This document shows, piece by piece, positions 59,156-64,000 of a stretch of DNA of 64,000 bases; the stretch's first letter is position 1, and each line of letters begins with the position of its first letter. The stretch lies in IMG/VR virus record IMGVR_UViG_3300006028_000003, positions 1 through 64,000 of that record. One strand, given 5' to 3'. Source of the DNA: a virus. The notes under the pieces were generated by a model. It saw only the letters and a list, made by a program, of their open reading frames with translations, ran no database searches and was not told the origin of the DNA. The translations under genes and the position numbers were made by a program.

Positions 59156-59908
59156 CTACAATGAGAGGACCATCTTGATGTAGGAGTCGCTCATCTCGAT
59201 CCCGAAGTCATTCTGCAACGAGTCGATGGCCTCGCGGGTCGTCATTGTAACAAAAGATTGGGTTACTGGCACCCAGCCGCGGTAGGTGCAGACGACTTCG
59301 ATCGGCGCGTAGGGGAGAAGGATCTTCGCGTTGAAGTCCATCCACAACTGCTGCTGATAGGTGAGCACCCAACCGCCAGGCCAATGGGAGCTCCCGGTGA
59401 CCATATCGGCCAACGTACTCAACGGGGTGTATTTGTTGGCGACGTCGTAGCGAGGCGCGCCTTGGATGCTCAGCTTTGCTTCGATCCCCGACTGGAAGCC
59501 GAAGAAGAAGTCGCTGAACGCTTGGAATTGGTTTTGGTTCGCGGTCGAAGATTCGTTCTGAACCCTCACCACCAACGCATCGATGAGGGTGTCCTGAACG
59601 ATCTTGACGTCGGAGCCGACCCCGGTAATGACCGAAGTTGCGGTATCGGGGAAGATTGCCCGGACGTTGATGATGTAAGGCGCGAGGGGAACTCCCTTCG
59701 CCTTGGCGAGAGCGAGCCTCGGAGAACCCGCCGCCAGCATCGCGTAGACGCCGGCAGCGAGGGGTCCGAGGACATTGTCGGTGCAGTCGCAGCTCCCCAT
59801 ACCGAAGGCTTTCACCTTCGGCTTTGGGGGGGCTCCGAGACCCGCTGTTTTCGAGAGCAGCTTTTCGAGTTGCTCGTTGGAGATCCAGGCTCCTGCTTGC
59901 TGAGTCAT
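59156..59908 (-). CDS. Putative virion protein, 250 aa
   Basis: A 250-aa protein with an N-terminal helical part (NEQLEKLLSKTAGLG), a CDCTDNVLGPLAAG block and a beta-rich second half with RGWVPVTQSFVTM. I do not recognise a family. It lies directly before the 451-aa capsid candidate in translation order (downstream of it on the minus strand) and shares its dense virion context. Could be a second capsid protein or a scaffold. Confidence 0.5.
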   Translation of the reverse strand: MTQQAGAWISNEQLEKLLSKTAGLGAPPKPKVKAFGMGSCDCTDNVLGPLAAGVYAMLAAGSPRLALAKAKGVPLAPYIINVRAIFPDTATSVITGVGSDVKIVQDTLIDALVVRVQNESSTANQNQFQAFSDFFFGFQSGIEAKLSIQGAPRYDVANKYTPLSTLADMVTGSSHWPGGWVLTYQQQLWMDFNAKILLPYAPIEVVCTYRGWVPVTQSFVTMTTREAIDSLQNDFGIEMSDSYIKMVLSL

Positions 59909-59941
59909 CGAGGGTTACCTCCTTTCAGGGGGTAGCCCCGA

Positions 59942-61297
59942 TCACTGCGCTGCGAACCGCATCCCGACGCACTCGAACACGGCCGCGCGGATGTCGGCGC
60001 TCGCACTGAGCTGGTTGTACCAATCCTGGGAGACTTCGAAGCCGCGGATCGGGAGGGTCAACTTGAGGTCGCCAGACTGGTAGACAACGCGCTCGGCGTC
60101 GACTTGCTGCGCGACGTCGGTTCCGTCGAGGGTGCGCTCCAACATGACGGGAGAAGCGCCGCCTGCGGTCGGCTCCGCGATCCAGTTGCTGTCCGACGTG
60201 AAGATCGGGGGGATGCTCCCGCCGAAGCCCTGCGTGATGCTGAGGAACTGGCGCATCTGGTCGCCTTCCACGGAGTCACACTCCTGAAGGAAGATCCCGA
60301 TCGGAACGCCGCGGGGGATCACGTAGGGGACGCAGAGCTTGCGCATCTCCTTGTTGCCGTTGAGCATCGACCGGAGATCCATGCCGCCGTAGGTGGCGCC
60401 GACGATCTCGAAGTCACGCGTCGGGGTGAACCGCCCGACGTTGACACCGCCGGTGGCCGCAGAGCCGAGCCGAAGGAAGTCGACGCGGCTGAAGTTGAGG
60501 GCCGTGCCGAGCTCATCGTAGCGCTGGTTCAGGTTGCGCTCGAAGGTGACGGTATCGACCTCAGAGCTGGAAGCAGAGCCTTCCTGCGCCGACGGAGGCA
60601 TGTACGCCGTGTGACGGAGCTGATCGTCGCAGATGTTGGTGTGCTGACCGATCTTCCACCGGTAGTTATAGGCGCGGCTCATGTGCCAGCAGACGTAGTT
60701 CGCCCACCACCCGTGACGCCACACCGCGGGGAGAGCGACGCCCGTGGGGCTTGCGCCTGCGAAAGCGGCGCCGAGAGCTCCGTTGAAGCGGTCGTTCTGG
60801 GTGAAGACGTCAGGAGAAGGCGGCTTCGCAACAGCGGCCGTCGGATGCGTAAACGCATTGCCCCGGGCGGTGAAGCAGAGGGGTTCCGGCTCCATGATGA
60901 AGCCGACATAGCAGGCGACGAAGTTCGTCTGGGTCTGCCCGGTCTGCGCCATCGTGGTTTCCACGAAGTCGATTCCGAAGGGCGACTTGCCGGCGCCGAA
61001 GAGGTCGATCTCCGCGCCGAAGTTACTCCGGACGCTTTCGTCGACCTGAGGGCCGGTCATCGTCCATCGGACTTCCTCGATCACGTCCATGTTCCAGTAG
61101 GGGGTGTTGCTTGACTCCTGCATCAGGTCGATGATGCTTCCGAACCCAGACTTGAGGGTCGCGGCGTCCTTGACCTTACTGAGGTCGAGCGCTCGGCCCT
61201 GACCAACCTGGTATCGATCGCTGGGCCGCTCCCTCTTGCGGATTTCCGCCGCCCGAGGGGCGACATTGCGAGACTGAACGAGACCTCTGTAATCCAT
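59942..61297 (-). CDS. Putative major capsid protein, 451 aa
   Basis: A 451-aa protein beginning MDYRGLVQSRNVAPRAAE, with GGAG upstream. It is rich in beta-prone segments (VEEVRWTMTG, DFVETTMAQTGQTQTNFVACY) and in long loops. There is no membrane segment or enzyme motif. Size, lack of catalytic motifs and position among virion genes make it the best major-capsid candidate. Both HK97 and jelly-roll folds are possible; I cannot tell from sequence alone. Structure prediction would decide. Confidence 0.5.
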   Translation of the reverse strand: MDYRGLVQSRNVAPRAAEIRKRERPSDRYQVGQGRALDLSKVKDAATLKSGFGSIIDLMQESSNTPYWNMDVIEEVRWTMTGPQVDESVRSNFGAEIDLFGAGKSPFGIDFVETTMAQTGQTQTNFVACYVGFIMEPEPLCFTARGNAFTHPTAAVAKPPSPDVFTQNDRFNGALGAAFAGASPTGVALPAVWRHGWWANYVCWHMSRAYNYRWKIGQHTNICDDQLRHTAYMPPSAQEGSASSSEVDTVTFERNLNQRYDELGTALNFSRVDFLRLGSAATGGVNVGRFTPTRDFEIVGATYGGMDLRSMLNGNKEMRKLCVPYVIPRGVPIGIFLQECDSVEGDQMRQFLSITQGFGGSIPPIFTSDSNWIAEPTAGGASPVMLERTLDGTDVAQQVDAERVVYQSGDLKLTLPIRGFEVSQDWYNQLSASADIRAAVFECVGMRFAAQ

Positions 61298-61396
61298 GAT
61301 GCGATTCTCCGTGGTTAGGTGGCCCTCTTAGGCGCCCACCAGTTTTGAACCGCACTCAGCTTTCGTTTCCCCGGAAGCTGGAATCTTGCTCAAGAT

Positions 61397-62959
61397 CTAT
61401 TCGTCGTTGAAGCCCCAGTTGAAGCGGTTTCGGCCGCCATTCTTGGGGACTCCGGTAAGGTTCTGCATGTTGAGGCTCGGCGGAGGAGCCGCGGGGGGTG
61501 GCGGGGGAGGAGGCGGCGGGGCCGTCATCTGGGGGGTCGGCGCCTGGGTTTGGGCGTTTTGGGAGGTTTCCCGGGGCATGCTCGGGTAACCCAGGTTTTT
61601 TTGCTCGCAGGGAGCGCAATCACCAAGGGGTTTCCCAAGCTGGGGCCTTCCGAGGCCTGCTGAGGGGAGGGAAGCCAAATCGGCGGCTTGCTGGTTTCCG
61701 TTGTTCGCCTTGAGAACCGCGGCCCTCATCTCACCGTCGTAGAGGCGCTGGCCGGTTCCCATGCCCTTGGTGAGCGTCGCGATTGCGTCGATGGCGCCCT
61801 TACCAACGACTCGAACTCCCCAGCCGAACGCTGCGAATTGCATCGAAGCGCGGACCATCGGGGCCTTGACGAAACTCGCGGTGACGAACATCACCGCGGG
61901 AACGCCGATGCCGGCGGCCCATCGGCCAAGATCCATCGGAGCGCAAATCGCGGTCGGATTGAAGAGCCCGGAATAACTCCCGGAAGTCGGAGGGTTGTCG
62001 GCGTAGAGCTCGTTTCCGTTCGCATCCTTGGTGCCCTTATCGGTCAGGGCGTGGGTCGCGATGAAGCGGTCGAGAGCATCGCCGCCGAGGAAGCCGAGGG
62101 TGCCGAAGATCGAGGCGACGAAGAGCTCACCGCCAGTCAAGCCGTATTGGCTTGGGTTGCGCCTCGATCGGCCACGGCGTCGACCACGGCGGCGCTCGGC
62201 CGCGTAGTCTTCACGTCGACTCGACCGGCTTCGGAAGCCCTGCGAAGCCATACGGCCTCGACGGGCCGCGTGGGCCTTTTTGATGTTGCGGCGGGCGGCG
62301 GCGATTTGCTTTCGGCTCGCCTTGCGCTTTCCACCACCGCTCTTGCGGCGACCGCGCGACTTCCGCTTCGGGGCTTTGCCCGCCCGGCGTCGACGTGCCC
62401 AACCCTTTTTGGCTGCCTTCGCGTGCCGACGAGGGGCTCCACGCCATTCGCTTGCGGAGCTCTTTCGGCTCTTCCGACGCCGTTTCGCGGCCTTGCGCTT
62501 CGCCTTGCTGCGCTTGCGCTTCGGGGTCGGGTTGTGCTTTGCGCGCCGCTTACCCTTCGACCGGCGCTTTTTGCGCGGGGTCTCGGAGGCCCGATGTTTC
62601 GATCGACGCGCGGCCTTTGCGGCGCGGATCATCTTCCGCGTAGCGCGCTGTTGCGCAGCGGTGCGAGCCTTCTTGCGACCCTTTTTCTTGGCCATCGGTG
62701 CTTTCCTCGAAGATTTTGCGCCTGACCTGCCTTTCCCCGTTGAAGTTGTGCTCTCTCGAAGTGAAGCGCGGCGGCGATGGTATGTCAAGCCCCTCCCCTT
62801 CTTGTGCGCCTTCTTCTTAGTCTTACGGCGGTAGCCAAAATCTAGCCGCCGGCCTTTTTTGCTCTCCTTGCTACCGGTGATCCGGCCCTTGGCTGTCGCG
62901 GCAAATTCGGGCCCGGATTCACGGTTGGAGTCCAGGCGAGCGAGGTAATCTATCGGCAT
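61397..62959 (-). CDS. Very basic histone-like N-terminal region fused to membrane segments and Pro-rich tail
   Basis: A 520-aa protein with a strong AGGAGG 5 nt before ATG 62959. Residues about 30-270 contain well over 100 Lys/Arg/Ser/Ala residues in histone-like blocks (RKKRRSKGKRRAK, KRKRSKAKRKAAKRRRKS), ending RRGRSRRNPS. Membrane-type segments follow at about 276-293 (GELFVASIFGTLGFLGG) and about 346-365, and a Pro-rich tail before the C-terminus. A second in-frame ATG at 62695 (MAKKKGRKKART) has its own GAGGAA, so two isoforms are possible. Probably tethers DNA to a membrane. Confidence 0.8.
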   Translation of the reverse strand: MPIDYLARLDSNRESGPEFAATAKGRITGSKESKKGRRLDFGYRRKTKKKAHKKGRGLTYHRRRASLRESTTSTGKGRSGAKSSRKAPMAKKKGRKKARTAAQQRATRKMIRAAKAARRSKHRASETPRKKRRSKGKRRAKHNPTPKRKRSKAKRKAAKRRRKSRKSSASEWRGAPRRHAKAAKKGWARRRRAGKAPKRKSRGRRKSGGGKRKASRKQIAAARRNIKKAHAARRGRMASQGFRSRSSRREDYAAERRRGRRRGRSRRNPSQYGLTGGELFVASIFGTLGFLGGDALDRFIATHALTDKGTKDANGNELYADNPPTSGSYSGLFNPTAICAPMDLGRWAAGIGVPAVMFVTASFVKAPMVRASMQFAAFGWGVRVVGKGAIDAIATLTKGMGTGQRLYDGEMRAAVLKANNGNQQAADLASLPSAGLGRPQLGKPLGDCAPCEQKNLGYPSMPRETSQNAQTQAPTPQMTAPPPPPPPPPAAPPPSLNMQNLTGVPKNGGRNRFNWGFNDE

Positions 62960-62968
62960 CGAAGCCTC

Positions 62969-64000
62969 CTAGGGGCGCACAAAACCACGGTCGTCCAGTT
63001 GAGCACCGCGGGGGAGCTCCAACCGACAAAACTTTCCGCGTTTGTAGAGGCGGACCTTCTTGTGGCCCCCCAAGAGTGACATCAAGCCCTTGTTGAATTC
63101 ATGGCGAAAATAGCCCGCGCGTCGGCCACTTCGGGTGTAGAAGATGTCCGCCACCTCCCCCAAGTAAGACCAATCCCTCAACGCCTTCGGCGGGGTGTTG
63201 ACCCTTCCGAGGTGACCGTCGCTCCGACCAAAGTAAGCCTTCGCATCGCCTTCGATATCAACCCGGCTTTCTCGAAGCTTAGCCGGCCCAATCAAAACAC
63301 TCTTTGAAGGCCACCATCGGCCGCTCGGGTCATGCATCATCGCTCCGGAGCAATGAATCTCGCGGCCGTCGGCAAGTTCGAAGGTGACCCCGCGCCCCTT
63401 GGCGATAAGGGCCTTGCTTCCTAGTTTTCTTCCGCCGCCGCCGGTGGGATTTTCCTTGGGCCCCTTGAAGATCATCCAACCCATCACCCCGAGGCCCACC
63501 GCGACGAGGCCCCACAAAGCGGCCGCCGCAACGCTAGTCGGTGTCGACGTAGAAGTAGCTTTGACGGGGGTAGCGGGGGTGATCTGCGGCGCTGACGCAA
63601 CCGGGCCTCTTAGATCTGCTTGAATGAGCTTCGCGAGGTCTTGGGCGGTATGAGCGGTCTGGGGTGAAGCGAGGTGCCAGTCGAGCGCTTGCAGTTGGGT
63701 GAGGACCCCATCGATTTCGGGGGGCCAAGAAGTGACCTGCGCCTTGATCGTCGCAACTTGCGGGATGATGGCTTGGTAGGCCTGGACCGCATTTTCCCAC
63801 TTCTTGGCGACCATGAAGGCGTCGCCGGAGTCGATCGTGACCCCGAGGTTCTGCAAGTCGACCGCGGCGGAGCCGAAGCCTTGCGGTATTCCCCCTAGAG
63901 TCGGACACGCTCGTATGTGCATGAGGCCGTCCGACCCGAGAACGTCATGTCCTACGCCACGTGCACAACGGCCGCAGTATCGAGAGCCATCCTGCCGAAG
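62969..64000 (-). CDS. Membrane protein, partial at the right edge (about 317 aa or more)
   Basis: The frame is open from 64000 to its stop at 62969, so the true N-terminus may lie beyond the window; the internal ATG 63922 is one possible start. Upstream of that ATG the frame reads YCGRCARG, a possible metal site. Downstream are a helical part, a membrane helix (ALWGLVAVGLGVMGWMIFKG), a basic Gly-rich hinge and a beta-rich C-terminal domain (GVTFELADGREIHCSGAMM). Virion membrane or entry role inferred. Confidence 0.55.
   Translation of the reverse strand, partial: LRQDGSRYCGRCARGVGHDVLGSDGLMHIRACPTLGGIPQGFGSAAVDLQNLGVTIDSGDAFMVAKKWENAVQAYQAIIPQVATIKAQVTSWPPEIDGVLTQLQALDWHLASPQTAHTAQDLAKLIQADLRGPVASAPQITPATPVKATSTSTPTSVAAAALWGLVAVGLGVMGWMIFKGPKENPTGGGGRKLGSKALIAKGRGVTFELADGREIHCSGAMMHDPSGRWWPSKSVLIGPAKLRESRVDIEGDAKAYFGRSDGHLGRVNTPPKALRDWSYLGEVADIFYTRSGRRAGYFRHEFNKGLMSLLGGHKKVRLYKRGKFCRLELPRGAQLDDRGFVRP

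Noticed and set aside
60104-61114. 336-aa open frame on the plus strand opposite the capsid candidate
   Set aside because: Composition is Asp/Glu/Arg/His-biased and structureless, as expected for an antisense shadow in high-GC DNA. The minus-strand gene has a ribosome site and consistent overlaps.
61688-62725. 345-aa plus-strand frame opposite the histone-like protein
   Set aside because: Antisense of a Lys/Arg-rich gene gives a Leu/Arg/Ser-rich frame by chance. No start signal or domain.
1-64000. CRISPR array, tRNA genes, rRNA
   Set aside because: No regularly spaced direct repeats of the CRISPR kind, no cloverleaf I could recognise and no rRNA-like stretch. tRNA could still be missed without a covariance search.

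Overview
This window looks like part of a large, GC-rich bacterial virus genome, possibly an integrated or integrating one. It carries a complete viral replication toolkit, lysis enzymes, a dense block of apparent virion genes and a tyrosine recombinase. I saw no ribosomal or housekeeping genes and no tRNA. Gene starts with Shine-Dalgarno sequences and near-universal 4-nt overlaps (ATGA, GTGA, TTGA) point to a bacterial host. Two secreted proteins have Asp/Ala/Pro/Glu-rich linkers followed by Cys-rich tails, a style common in myxobacterial lipoproteins. That makes Myxococcota a reasonable but weak host guess.

Layout. (1) 1-15.2 kb, minus strand: replication and nucleotide metabolism. This includes a RecD/Dda-like helicase, a UDG-exonuclease-family A DNA polymerase fusion, an HD phosphohydrolase, a DUF669-like ssDNA-binding protein, a RecA/Sak4-like ATPase, a VapE-type ATPase and a SLOG/DUF2493 protein, interleaved with many tiny genes. 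(2) 15.4-18.8 kb, plus strand: small genes including a ribbon-helix-helix protein and a transmembrane mini-protein, ending in a PD-(D/E)XK nuclease with a Cys cluster. (3) 18.8-26.8 kb, minus strand: surface proteins (three related large proteins, a LamG-SGNH hydrolase, a collagen-like protein) and a membrane-anchored transglycosylase. (4) 26.9-35.3 kb, mixed strands: three related HNH endonucleases, a small membrane protein, a GH24 lysozyme, a methyltransferase and a glycosyltransferase-methyltransferase fusion, a second collagen-like protein and its neighbour. (5) 35.3-46.4 kb, minus strand: about 37 mostly tiny genes, two lipoprotein or secreted proteins and an SNF2/HARP-like helicase. (6) 46.4-51.1 kb: an accessory block in which five copies of a promoter-like element each precede a small gene in a mirrored two-arm arrangement, followed by the integrase. 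(7) 51.1-64 kb, minus strand: a papain-like protease, GroES, a third collagen-like protein, two membrane-anchored peptidoglycan-binding proteins, three candidate capsid proteins and a very basic histone-like membrane protein.

How it fits together. The replication genes could support largely autonomous DNA synthesis, with UDG physically joined to the polymerase. The virion block contains no portal, large terminase, tape measure or tail protein that I can recognise. Instead, many proteins have one or two membrane segments with basic tails, alongside collagen-like trimer candidates and several peptidoglycan-targeting proteins. A tailless virion with a membrane is therefore a working hypothesis, but the window is only part of a genome and a packaging ATPase was not found here. 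Two small genes carry apparent single-base frameshifts, a third possibly so, and one zinc-ribbon gene carries an in-frame TGA. These may be real decay or sequence error.

Almost every minus-strand gene listed overlaps its neighbour by 1-14 nt. Many genes under 60 codons were called from these overlaps and from their reading frames.
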